DNA of 61,522 nucleotides from assembly GCA_013215775.1 (NCBI GenBank), contig JABSQO010000010.1, positions 1 through 61,522 of the forward strand, read 5' to 3'. This document shows, in pieces, positions 11,183 to 21,614 of this stretch. Both the position numbers and the translations under genes were made by a program. The notes below the pieces were generated by a model. It saw nothing but the letters and a program-made list of their open reading frames with translations, was not told the origin of the DNA and did no database searches. Numbering within the stretch: the first letter of the stretch is position 1; every line of letters starts with the position of its first letter. The stretch comes from Piscirickettsiaceae bacterium. GTDB taxonomy: Bacteria; Pseudomonadota; Gammaproteobacteria; Nitrosococcales; Methylophagaceae.

Positions 11183-11285
11183 GGCATAACAAGTCATTCC
11201 AAAGGACAAAAAACAGTTGGCTGTTGTTCGTACTTCACACATTTTAGCCAACTATATTTTTCCGCTTAAGTAGGCGTTAAGTGCC
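11183..11285 (+). other. attC-like recombination site 3
   Basis: About 103 bp from GGCATAAC (11183-11190) to GTTAAGTGCC (11276-11285). A strong inner stem AGTTGGCT/AGCCAACT (11215-11252) stands between them. It is longer than the other sites, within the usual attC range. Confidence 0.7.
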
Positions 11286-11330
11286 TATCGAGATCGCATT
11301 AAATTTAATGGTTAAGTGATTCAATACAAA

Positions 11331-11906
11331 ATGAAAATATATATTAAAAATATGGTCTGCGATAGATGCTGTTTAGTCGTCGGAAATGTACTAAAGAATA
11401 TTGGTTTAAGATATGCTTCTATTGATCTAGGTGAGATCGACTTTGCTGATTATCATGGTGCAAAGTTACCTGATAATGTGGAAACGTTACTGTCCAACGA
11501 TTTAGAAGATGTGGGTTTTTCCATTCTCAGCGATAAGAAAAGTAAGCTGATTGAGGATATCAAAAAATCCTGCCTTGATTACATTCAGCATATTGAAGAA
11601 TTAGACAAAAAGGTTCTATCCGATCATATAAGCAATGCTATTGCGCTGGAATATAACTATCTGAGCAATTTATTTTCTGTTGTGGAAGGAATTACCATAG
11701 AGCAGTACTTCATTCGACTACGTGTTGAGAAGGTGAAAGAGCTTTTAATCTATGGGGAAATGGCACTTGGAGAAATTGCTTTTCAATTAGGTTACAGTAG
11801 TGTTGCTCATTTGAGCGGCCAGTTTAAAAAGGTTTCAGGCTTAACCCCTAGTTATTTTCGCTCATTAAAAAACCTAAAATTGAGGCATTCTTTAGACAAG
11901 CTGTAA
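11331..11906 (+). CDS. AraC-type regulator with N-terminal HMA-like metal-binding domain
   Basis: A 191-residue protein. Residues 1-65 resemble a heavy-metal-associated domain (MKIYIKNMVCDRCCLVV, a C-x2-C-C site near 10-14). Residues 85-185 are an AraC-type DNA-binding domain (IEQYFIRLRVEKVKELL, EIAFQLGYSSVAHLSGQFKKVSGLTPSYFR). It is an apparent one-component metal sensor. I chose the ATG at 11331 because the metal-binding strand begins there; an upstream GTG at 11316 adds five residues. The next gene, a DUF4396-like membrane protein, has no attC-like site in front of it, so the two probably share a cassette. Confidence 0.75.
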   Translation: MKIYIKNMVCDRCCLVVGNVLKNIGLRYASIDLGEIDFADYHGAKLPDNVETLLSNDLEDVGFSILSDKKSKLIEDIKKSCLDYIQHIEELDKKVLSDHISNAIALEYNYLSNLFSVVEGITIEQYFIRLRVEKVKELLIYGEMALGEIAFQLGYSSVAHLSGQFKKVSGLTPSYFRSLKNLKLRHSLDKL

Positions 11907-11997
11907 ATTCTATAACAATGCTAAGAAAGGATGTAACAAGATTATGGGGATAGTATCTTAGAATGTTATCCAATGATTCACTATTTGGAGTACCACA

Positions 11998-12426
11998 ATG
12001 AGCATTGTTTGGAATAACAGAAAGAATTGGATAAAGAGCGCACATAATACCAAGTGGTGTTTGATTGGTTGTGCGATTGGGGATTTTGGCACCATAGCCT
12101 ATTTTCAATTCAACGAGCATAGCCTTTCAACTCTCACTATTATGCTGCTAGCAATGTTGAATGGGCTTCTAACCAGTATCATGCTTGAAACCATTATTTT
12201 AGTTAGGTCTAATTTCAGTTTGCGTGATGCACTTAAGACCGCATTTGGTATGAGTTTTATTTCCATGCTGGCGATGGAAACTGCAATGAATCTAACAGAT
12301 TATGCCTTGACTGGCGGGGCGATACTGACTTGGTGGGTAATTCCTATTGCACTATTTGCAGGCTTTTTAACCCCTTGGCCGTATAATTATTGGAGATTAC
12401 AAAAGCATAGGAAATCATGTCATTAA
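11998..12426 (+). CDS. DUF4396-like membrane protein
   Basis: A 142-residue protein with about four hydrophobic segments (23-42, 48-70, 82-98, 108-126). Conserved-looking elements are NLTDYALTGG (about 98-107) and the C-terminal LTPWPYNYWRLQKHRKSCH ending in Cys-His, which I associate with DUF4396. Members often lie near copper or other metal genes, and here the upstream neighbour carries an HMA-like domain. A metal-handling role is inference from that context. Confidence 0.6.
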   Translation: MSIVWNNRKNWIKSAHNTKWCLIGCAIGDFGTIAYFQFNEHSLSTLTIMLLAMLNGLLTSIMLETIILVRSNFSLRDALKTAFGMSFISMLAMETAMNLTDYALTGGAILTWWVIPIALFAGFLTPWPYNYWRLQKHRKSCH

Positions 12427-12453
12427 TCAGCGTTCTTCTCTAGGCATAAATGC

Positions 12454-12507
12454 ACTTAACAAGGCACGGCTGTCGGGACAAATTTTCCACAGAGCGCTGC
12501 GTTATGG
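12454..12507 (+). other. attC-like recombination site 4 (degenerate)
   Basis: ACTTAACAAGG (from 12454) and a right core GTTATGG (12501-12507) frame a weakly pairing stretch of about 54 bp. The right core is 21 bp before the next gene. Symmetry is poor, so this is supported mainly by position in the series. Confidence 0.45.
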
Positions 12508-12528
12508 GGCAAAATCGGTTACAGTGAA

Positions 12529-13110
12529 ATGACGAAGTTTTCATCTCTACTTAATGAGGTAAGGGACTGCACCATTTGTGCATCGGAATTACCGCTTGGG
12601 CCTCGACCTGTTCTACAGATGCACCCAAAGGCAAAGATTTTGATTGTCGGTCAGGCGCCTGGCAGAAAAGTTCATGAGTCGGGCGTGCCATTCGACGATG
12701 CTAGCGGTAAACGTTTACGTGAGTGGTTAGGCGTAACATCGGATGTGTTTTATGACCCAGAACAGGTGGCTATTTTACCAATGGGGTTTTGTTTTCCAGG
12801 GTCGGGGAAGTCGGGAGACCTTGCTCCGCGATCAGAATGCGCACCCGCTTGGCGAGAAGAACTTCTCAGTCACCTCAGTCAATTAGAGATCACCATTGTG
12901 CTCGGAAGTTATGCCCAGAAGTACCACTTTGGCGAGGCGTTCTCTTCGGTGACTGATTTGGTGAAATCGTGGCGAACATATTGGCCGAATATCGTTCCGC
13001 TTCCACACCCTAGCCCAAGGAATAATATTTGGCTTCGCAAAAATCCGTGGTTCGAGATCGAGTTACTCCCATTACTTCGGCAGCGTGTCTCCGAATCACT
13101 GCGAGGTTGA
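12529..13110 (+). CDS. uracil-DNA-glycosylase-superfamily protein
   Basis: A 193-residue protein with the two signature loops of the uracil-DNA glycosylase fold: GQAPGRKVHESGVPFDDASGKRL (about 41-63), matching the water-activating loop 1, and PHPSPRN (about 159-165), matching the uracil-recognition loop 2. An early CTIC cysteine pair is present, but a full family-4 iron-sulfur set is not obvious. Base-excision activity is plausible but not shown. It is a single-gene cassette, and such proteins recur in cassette arrays. Confidence 0.75.
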   Translation: MTKFSSLLNEVRDCTICASELPLGPRPVLQMHPKAKILIVGQAPGRKVHESGVPFDDASGKRLREWLGVTSDVFYDPEQVAILPMGFCFPGSGKSGDLAPRSECAPAWREELLSHLSQLEITIVLGSYAQKYHFGEAFSSVTDLVKSWRTYWPNIVPLPHPSPRNNIWLRKNPWFEIELLPLLRQRVSESLRG

Positions 13111-13117
13111 GTTTGCC

Positions 13118-13195
13118 CCATAACCAGCGCCAGCACATTGCACCTTCGGTGCTGGACTCGCAACAAGTTGCTCGCCTGTATAGTGGGCGTTATAT
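13118..13195 (+). other. attC-like recombination site 5
   Basis: About 78 bp from CCATAAC (13118-13124) to GTTATAT (13189-13195). Strong inner hairpins are present (GCACC-TTCG-GTGC and CAACAAGTTG). The right core is 28 bp before the exporter start. Confidence 0.65.
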
Positions 13196-13222
13196 TGATA
13201 GGAATTGTTCAAGGTTTTCTAT

Positions 13223-14104
13223 ATGGTAAACGATGTTCCTGTAAAAATTATTCTTTGCACTTGCCTTGCCCTTTTGGCGTTTGCTGGAAATTCTATCCTA
13301 TGTAGACTGGCACTGGGTAACAATGTCATTGATGCTGCAAGTTTTACAGTTATTCGATTATTATCAGGAATCATCGTATTGCTTGTCATCTTTTATTTGA
13401 CTAGAAATAACAAAGAGTCAACGTCAAAGGGAAGCTGGGGTGCCTCCTCAATGTTATTCCTCTATGCAATAACATTTTCATTTGCCTATATTTCTTTAGA
13501 AACTGGGATCGGTGCCTTGATTTTGTTTGGATCAGTCCAAATTACAATGATTCTTGCTAGCCTAATTTCAGGAAACAGGCTTCATTACTCTGAATGGATA
13601 GGCGTGGTGATTGCCTTCTCCGGCTTCGTATATCTGGTTCTTCCCGGACTAACCACTCCTTCATTAATGGGTTTTATACTCATGACTGTTGCTGGTATTG
13701 CATGGGGTATTTATACACTTCTAGGTCGGGGGTCAAACAACCCCCTCAGCGATACTGCGCACAATTTCTTACGCACGCTACCATTTGTTGCCGTTTTAAT
13801 AGCGATTACTTTCCAGAATTCAAATCTGTCTCAGGAAGGTATCTTGCTGGCAGCCCTATCGGGAGGAATTGCCTCTGGCATCGGATACACTGTCTGGTAT
13901 ATTGCACTTCGGGGGCTTTCGATCACACACGCGGCAGTTATTCAATTGTTTGTGCCTGTGCTCGCGGCTGTTGGTGGTGTACTATTCGCAAACGAATTGA
14001 TTTCTCTCCGGCTAGTGCTGTCATCTACAATGATTCTTGGTGGCATCATGGCAGTAGTAATGGGACGGTACTATTTTGTTCTACAGGCATCTAGCAGAAC
14101 ATAA
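13223..14104 (+). CDS. DMT-superfamily (EamA) transporter
   Basis: A 293-residue protein with ten hydrophobic segments in two EamA repeats (about 8-140 and 150-290). It is typical of drug/metabolite exporters of the inner membrane. Repeat starts such as FAGNSILCRLAL and GIAWGIYTLLGRGS are visible. The substrate is unknown. The ATG at 13223 fits the first transmembrane segment better than an upstream TTG at 13205. Its stop is embedded in ACATAACAAAG, a half-site resembling the left core of an attC, but no matching right core precedes the next small gene. Confidence 0.82.
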   Translation: MVNDVPVKIILCTCLALLAFAGNSILCRLALGNNVIDAASFTVIRLLSGIIVLLVIFYLTRNNKESTSKGSWGASSMLFLYAITFSFAYISLETGIGALILFGSVQITMILASLISGNRLHYSEWIGVVIAFSGFVYLVLPGLTTPSLMGFILMTVAGIAWGIYTLLGRGSNNPLSDTAHNFLRTLPFVAVLIAITFQNSNLSQEGILLAALSGGIASGIGYTVWYIALRGLSITHAAVIQLFVPVLAAVGGVLFANELISLRLVLSSTMILGGIMAVVMGRYYFVLQASSRT

Positions 14105-14168
14105 CAAAGCCATCAATTTGTCTGGTATTTATTGTTCGAAAATAATCACTTATATCCAAGAAAAATAG

Positions 14169-14408
14169 ATGAAAATACAAATAGAAAAGAAAAAGAGGAT
14201 TATTTTTTCTCTAATAATAGGATTGATAACCACTGGTATAATTTCATTTACGTTGATAGTTTTGAACATTGGGTTTACAGCAACTTTTTTAGTAGTTTGG
14301 ATTAAATCTTGGATTATCGCTTATGTGATAGTGATACCAGTAATACTTTTGGTTGCACCACCCATTCAAAAGTCAATTGACAATTATTTTGACTCGAAAA
14401 GTATTTAG
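14169..14408 (+). CDS. DUF2798-family small membrane protein
   Basis: A 79-residue protein with two transmembrane segments (about 11-33 and 40-63) and the family pattern WIKSWIIAYVIVIPVILLVAPPIQKSID. DUF2798 proteins are short membrane proteins of unknown function frequently found in integron cassettes and accessory DNA. It lies 64 bp after the exporter without a recognisable full attC between, so the two may share a cassette. Confidence 0.75.
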   Translation: MKIQIEKKKRIIFSLIIGLITTGIISFTLIVLNIGFTATFLVVWIKSWIIAYVIVIPVILLVAPPIQKSIDNYFDSKSI

Positions 14409-14429
14409 TGCATTCATGTTTACTCTAAA

Positions 14430-14498
14430 GCCTAACAAATCATTCGAGGGTGGTCTCGTAGTCACTACACCCTGCTCGGCCTCATTCAGGAGTTAATG
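14430..14498 (+). other. attC-like recombination site 6
   Basis: About 69 bp from GCCTAAC (14430-14436) to GTTAATG (14492-14498), with inner arms AGGGTG/CACCCT. The right core touches the GTG start codon of the next gene. Confidence 0.65.
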
Positions 14499-14902
14499 TG
14501 ACAATAACAGGTGAGTGTTTCTGCGGAGAAGTTAAATACCGTATTGATGGAAAGCTTCATGATGCGAGGTCATGTCATTGTTCTCGTTGTCGTAAAGCAT
14601 TTAGCTCTCAAGCATCGGCCTATGCAATAGTCGACGCTAAAGAATTTCAATGGGTGTCAGGTGAAAACTTGCTCACTTCGTATGTAGGTGAGCATGATTT
14701 TGGCCTGCAATTTTGTAGCAAATGTGGTTCAACCCTCAGTGGTATTTATAAAGGAGTCATTCACGGTGTTACCCTTGGGTGCCTGAATGGAGATCCTGAT
14801 ATTGAACTTGGACGGCATATCTATGTAGGATCAAAAGCATCTTGGGAAGTCATTGCTGAAGGCGTTCCGCAATATGAGGGAGCTCCACCAGAAAATGCAT
14901 AA
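14498..14902 (+). CDS. GFA/CENP-V-family zinc protein
   Basis: A 134-residue protein of the GFA (glutathione-dependent formaldehyde-activating-like) fold. Zinc-site motifs appear in order: GECFCGEVKY (C-x-C), SCHCSRCRKAF, and FCSKCGSTLSG. Members range from S-hydroxymethylglutathione-binding proteins to carbon-sulfur lyases, and most short ones are uncharacterised. The GTG start at 14498 is supported by AGGAG seven bases upstream. The stop codon TAA lies within a GCATAAC half-site, as in other cassettes. Confidence 0.85.
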   Translation: MTITGECFCGEVKYRIDGKLHDARSCHCSRCRKAFSSQASAYAIVDAKEFQWVSGENLLTSYVGEHDFGLQFCSKCGSTLSGIYKGVIHGVTLGCLNGDPDIELGRHIYVGSKASWEVIAEGVPQYEGAPPENA

Positions 14903-14919
14903 CAAGGGCGTTCAAAAGG
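14897..14919 (+). other. attC half-site, probably truncated
   Basis: GCATAACAAGGGCGTTC reads like the left (R''-L'') half of an attC. It runs almost directly into the next start codon at 14925 with no right half, suggesting a deletion fused two cassettes. Confidence 0.5.
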
Positions 14920-14924
14920 AAAGC

Positions 14925-15317
14925 ATGAAACCATTTATCGTATTATGGGTAATATTCTTATTTACCGCGACATTAGAAGCAGCAGAACTTTCATTACCGA
15001 CCCGAGATCTTAATAGTACGAACATTACGTATAACTATACGAGTGGTCGTTCATATAATGTTAAGTTTGAAGAGAAAGGAGTTAGCTATCGCTATCTCAC
15101 AGGTTCAAAACCTGAAAAATGGTGGGGGCCCTTTCCTTATCAAGCCTTCAAAATAGAAGATGAGGTTTATTTTGCCTCGTGGTTCGAAGAGGGCTATGGG
15201 GACTATGTCACATTATTAATTAACTTTAATAACAACCTCCTTTATGGAAGCGCAATTTTATCTGGTAAAACAGTCCATTTTCATGGTGCTGAAATTGTTA
15301 AAACTGATCGTAAGTAA
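14925..15317 (+). CDS. secreted MoaF-like protein
   Basis: A 130-residue protein with a signal peptide (residues 1-19, cleavage near LEA-AEL). The mature part resembles a lipocalin-like MoaF domain: a strand YTSGRSYNVKFEEKGVSYRYLTG, then YFASWFEEGYGDYVTLLINFNNNLLYGSAIL. MoaF-like proteins are poorly characterised and the name does not imply molybdenum-cofactor work. I chose the ATG at 14925 because the signal peptide starts there with a GGAAAG upstream; the open frame reaches back into the previous gene. Confidence 0.6.
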   Translation: MKPFIVLWVIFLFTATLEAAELSLPTRDLNSTNITYNYTSGRSYNVKFEEKGVSYRYLTGSKPEKWWGPFPYQAFKIEDEVYFASWFEEGYGDYVTLLINFNNNLLYGSAILSGKTVHFHGAEIVKTDRK

Positions 15318-15320
15318 AAC

Positions 15321-15382
15321 ATATAATAAATCGTTCAAAATGACCGCCAAAAAATGGCGGCACTTTAACCCAGCAGTTAGGT
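15321..15382 (+). other. attC-like recombination site 7
   Basis: About 62 bp ending in GTTAGGT (15376-15382), with a strong central CCGCCA/TGGCGG hairpin. The left core TATAATAAATCG is degenerate. The next gene starts 13 bp later. Confidence 0.55.
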
Positions 15383-15395
15383 AATAAATAGACAT

Positions 15396-15878
15396 ATGGA
15401 CTCTTTCAATTATTTCATTTTAGCTCGGTCAGTACATGTTCTTGGAGTAGTCGCTTGGATTGGTGGCGTCGCCTTTGTAACAACTATTTTAATTCCATCT
15501 CTTATAAAAATAACGGATAGTGAAAACAGATTAGAATTATTTGAACAGCTTGAAGGAAGGTTCGCTTTTCAAGCCCGGTTTGTAACTTTAATTACAGGTG
15601 CTTCCGGATATTATATGTTGGACATAATGAATGCTTGGGAACGTTACCAACATATACAGTTCTGGTGGATGCATCTGATGACATTAATCTGGGGAATTTT
15701 CACTCTTGTACTTTTTGTACTTGAGCCATTATTTCTACATCGTTGGTTCAAAGAAAAAGCAATAAAAGATAGTGACGGTGCCTTTATGTGGCTCCATAGA
15801 ATGCATAAAGTATTATTATCGCTAAGTCTTCTAGCTATAGTTGGTGCAGTTTCAGGTTCACATGGTTTTCAGTTTTAA
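15396..15878 (+). CDS. CopD-like four-helix membrane protein
   Basis: A 160-residue membrane protein with four hydrophobic segments (about 7-32, 55-75, 88-112, 135-156). The first has the pattern ARSVHVLGVVAWIGGVAF, with a histidine facing a Trp-x-Gly-Gly, as in the CopD/heme-binding membrane family. More histidines lie in helices 3 and 4 (WWMHLM, LHRMHKVLL), so b-type heme or copper binding is plausible. It is a single-gene cassette. The exact family is uncertain. Confidence 0.6.
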   Translation: MDSFNYFILARSVHVLGVVAWIGGVAFVTTILIPSLIKITDSENRLELFEQLEGRFAFQARFVTLITGASGYYMLDIMNAWERYQHIQFWWMHLMTLIWGIFTLVLFVLEPLFLHRWFKEKAIKDSDGAFMWLHRMHKVLLSLSLLAIVGAVSGSHGFQF

Positions 15879-15885
15879 AAGTCAT

Positions 15886-15945
15886 AACTAACAATCACAT
15901 CAAACTGACAACCTTGACCTACGGCCTAAAAAACAGGCGTTAGGC
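15886..15945 (+). other. attC-like recombination site 8
   Basis: About 60 bp from AACTAAC (15886-15892) to GTTAGGC (15939-15945). Inner pairing is weak, but both cores are recognisable. The next gene starts 37 bp later behind GGAG. Confidence 0.55.
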
Positions 15946-15981
15946 TCTAACGATATTCTAAATTAACTAAGGAGATGGTGG

Positions 15982-16914
15982 ATGTTTAAATCTATGAAGC
16001 ATCTTAAAAAAGTATCTATTTTTATATTTTTAATGTTTTCTGTAAAACTATATGCAGCAAGTTTACCCGATGAATTACTAAACCTGCCTATCCATCTTAT
16101 TTCGGGTGAACAGACTTCTCTTGCTGAATATAAAGGTAAAAAACCAGTCTATCTGAAATTTTGGGCTACTTGGTGCAAGCCCTGTATTAAAGAAATGCCT
16201 CATTTTGAACATGTGCAAAATGAATATGGCGAGTCAATTGAAGTCATAGCGATAAACCTTGCCGTCATTGATGATTTAAACGCGGTTAAAGAAACTATTA
16301 AAGAGTTTGGTTTAACAATGCCAATGGCAATGGATAAAAGTGGGGATTTGGCTCAAGCATTTAGATTGGTTGGCACGCCTTACCATCTTCTGTTTGACCG
16401 AAATATGAATTTAATACACCTAGGGAATCAAGCAAATGAATCTCTTGATAATAAGTTGGCTTTAGTTTCTCAAACTAAATCAGTAGATTTACTTGATGTA
16501 GGCTTGCTATCAGAAAGTGCCTCAAATATAAATTTGACTATTAATGATGGAAAAACACATGCGTTATTTTTTACAGCTACATGGTGTGATTGGTATTTAA
16601 AAGATAGTCGTCCGGAAGTTTCACAAAACTGTTCTTTGGCACAAGAGAATATAAACGATCTTTCGAAACAATATCCCAATATTGTTTGGCAGGGCATCAT
16701 CTCAAGGCTATGGACAGGCGATAAAGATTTATTGGAATATAAGAAAAAATATAAAATAACACACCCGCTTGAAATTGATAAAAGTAACCATTTATTTCAT
16801 CAATATGCAGTCAAAGATTTGCCTACTTTTATTTTAATTAAAAATGGTAAGGTTGTATCGAAAGAAACAAATTTTATCGACAAAGGTAAACTAGAAAAAT
16901 TATTGAGTGAATAA
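15982..16914 (+). CDS. secreted protein with two tandem TlpA/thioredoxin-like domains
   Basis: A 310-residue protein with a signal peptide (1-26, ending LYAAS). Domain 1 (about 30-160) is a TlpA-type thiol oxidoreductase with the active site WATWCKPC and the cis-proline segment VGTPYHLLF. Domain 2 (about 175-308) keeps a thioredoxin outline (FTATWCDWYL, LPTFILIKNGKVV), but the second active-site cysteine is tyrosine, so it cannot do dithiol exchange. It is a single-gene cassette with GGAG seven bases before the start. The substrate is unknown. Confidence 0.72.
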   Translation: MFKSMKHLKKVSIFIFLMFSVKLYAASLPDELLNLPIHLISGEQTSLAEYKGKKPVYLKFWATWCKPCIKEMPHFEHVQNEYGESIEVIAINLAVIDDLNAVKETIKEFGLTMPMAMDKSGDLAQAFRLVGTPYHLLFDRNMNLIHLGNQANESLDNKLALVSQTKSVDLLDVGLLSESASNINLTINDGKTHALFFTATWCDWYLKDSRPEVSQNCSLAQENINDLSKQYPNIVWQGIISRLWTGDKDLLEYKKKYKITHPLEIDKSNHLFHQYAVKDLPTFILIKNGKVVSKETNFIDKGKLEKLLSE

Positions 16915-16923
16915 ATTAAGTTA

Positions 16924-17118
16924 GCCTAACAAGTTGCTGCACTGTACTGCCTTTCAATCAAAAGCATCAAGGGCTCGGGTAGTGCTATAGGCAATAATCT
17001 ATACCCTGCCATAGAGTGATACAAGCAAGTGGGAATATTGACGGTTATATGTGGGAAAACACCCGAAAACCAGCCATTATTGGCTGGGAAGCATCAAAAG
17101 TGAGTGATTAAGTTATGC
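16924..17118 (+). other. possible cassette boundary between the TlpA-like and AlkB-like genes
   Basis: GCCTAACAAGTTGCTGC (16924-16940) looks like a left attC half. A GTTATGC core (17112-17118) overlaps the next start codon. At 195 bp the pair is longer than normal attC sites and the cores do not match each other, so it may be two broken sites. A CCAGCC/GGCTGG hairpin lies near 17080. No gene is seen in the interval. Confidence 0.4.
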
Positions 17119-17732
17119 ATAATATGGACTTATTCAGCCAAATAACGGAGCAGCCAACAAACCTGTTGCATAGAGATGGCACGGTAAATTATTACGGCAC
17201 ATTGATGTCTTTATCCGATGCCAATGATTATCTCATTAGATTGTTAAACACCATAGAATGGAAAAATGATGAGGCTATCATTTTTGGCAAACATATTATC
17301 ACCAAACGAAAAGCTGCTTGGTATGGTGCAAAATCGTTTAAATACACATACTCCAACACCACAAAAACAGCATTACCTTGGACTGAGGAACTGTCCGCAT
17401 TAAAAACAATGATTGAGGAAAAAACAGGCGACACCTTTAATTCATGTTTGCTCAATTTATATCACAATGGTAGCGAAGGTATGGCATGGCATAGTGATGG
17501 TGAAAAAGAGTTGCAAAGAAATGGTGCCATTGCTTCATTGAGCTTTGGTGCCGAGCGAAAATTTTCCTTTAAACACAAGAAAACCAAAGAAAAGATTTCA
17601 TTGGTTTTAGAGCATGGCAGTCTACTTGTGATGAAGGGCTCGACTCAAAGCCATTGGCTACACTGTTTGCCACCAACAAAGACGACCGATAAACCGCGAG
17701 TTAATTTAACCTTTAGAACTATTATTAACTAA
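17115..17732 (+). CDS. AlkB-like 2-oxoglutarate/Fe(II) dioxygenase
   Basis: A 205-residue protein of the AlkB family. The iron and co-substrate set is visible: WHSDGE (His-x-Asp), QSHWLHCLPP (distal His), and RVNLTFR (two arginines that bind 2-oxoglutarate and the lesion). The LYHNGSEGMAWHSD segment resembles the human ALKBH2/3-type nucleotide-recognition region. It probably removes alkyl groups from DNA or RNA bases. It is the last plus-strand gene of the cassette region, so it may be the right-end cassette or a chromosomal neighbour. ATG 17124 is an alternative start. Confidence 0.85.
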   Translation: MHNMDLFSQITEQPTNLLHRDGTVNYYGTLMSLSDANDYLIRLLNTIEWKNDEAIIFGKHIITKRKAAWYGAKSFKYTYSNTTKTALPWTEELSALKTMIEEKTGDTFNSCLLNLYHNGSEGMAWHSDGEKELQRNGAIASLSFGAERKFSFKHKKTKEKISLVLEHGSLLVMKGSTQSHWLHCLPPTKTTDKPRVNLTFRTIIN

Positions 17733-17743
17733 ACCTCTTACCC

Positions 17744-18181
17744 TCACTCCCTGATAAGGGTGGCACACCCTGCCGTACCCTGCTCCCAAGATTCGACATA
17801 ACAGGCGCCGATTTTATTGTCACCGAGAATACGACCGTGGTTGAAACCTCGGCTGTTAGTTGAAACCCAAGTAAACGAAATATTATCGGGATAAATCACA
17901 CCAAAGAAGTTTTTTGTGCCATCTGGATAGGTAAATGTGCCACGAAAGCGTCGATCTTTTTGTTCGGTAATGTGAATGACTTTATTGCCCCATTCTTTAT
18001 AACCTTTCAAGTCTGAAACAGTGACGTTTTTACCGCTCCATGTGCCGATCAAATCAGGAATTTCCGTCTCTGAATCGGCCTTGTTGACATAGTAGAGACA
18101 TGCCAAGCCGATACTGTTAATGATGACTAATAGCCACAGTAATGTTTGTGAAACAGCAAAACCAGATTGATGTTTAGACAT
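17744..18181 (-). CDS. membrane-anchored protein of unknown function
   Basis: A 145-residue protein with one N-terminal transmembrane helix (about 10-30), a short linker and a beta-rich periplasmic domain (DLIGTWSGKNVTV, FRGTFTYPDGTKNFFGVIYPD, then two cysteines in GACYVESWEQGTAGC). The opening IGTW suggests a lipocalin-like or avidin-like barrel, but I recognise no family firmly. The ATG at 18181 has AAGGTG six bases upstream and is preferred to the GTG at 18190. It lies 17 bp after icd and is probably cotranscribed. Confidence 0.65.
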   Translation of the reverse strand: MSKHQSGFAVSQTLLWLLVIINSIGLACLYYVNKADSETEIPDLIGTWSGKNVTVSDLKGYKEWGNKVIHITEQKDRRFRGTFTYPDGTKNFFGVIYPDNISFTWVSTNSRGFNHGRILGDNKIGACYVESWEQGTAGCATLIRE

Positions 18182-18198
18182 GGTTATCACCTTGTTTA

Positions 18199-21606
<3,408 letters not shown>

Positions 21607-21614
<8 letters not shown>

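Noticed and set aside
13594-14094. 166-codon frame overlapping the DMT exporter on the same strand
   Set aside because: The exporter frame shows ten membrane segments and two EamA repeats. The alternative is Cys/Trp/Arg-rich with no family features.
9041-17732. Prophage or transposon island as explanation for the accessory block
   Set aside because: No transposase, integrase, phage structural gene or terminal inverted repeat is seen. The attC-like spacers and same-strand single genes fit cassettes better.
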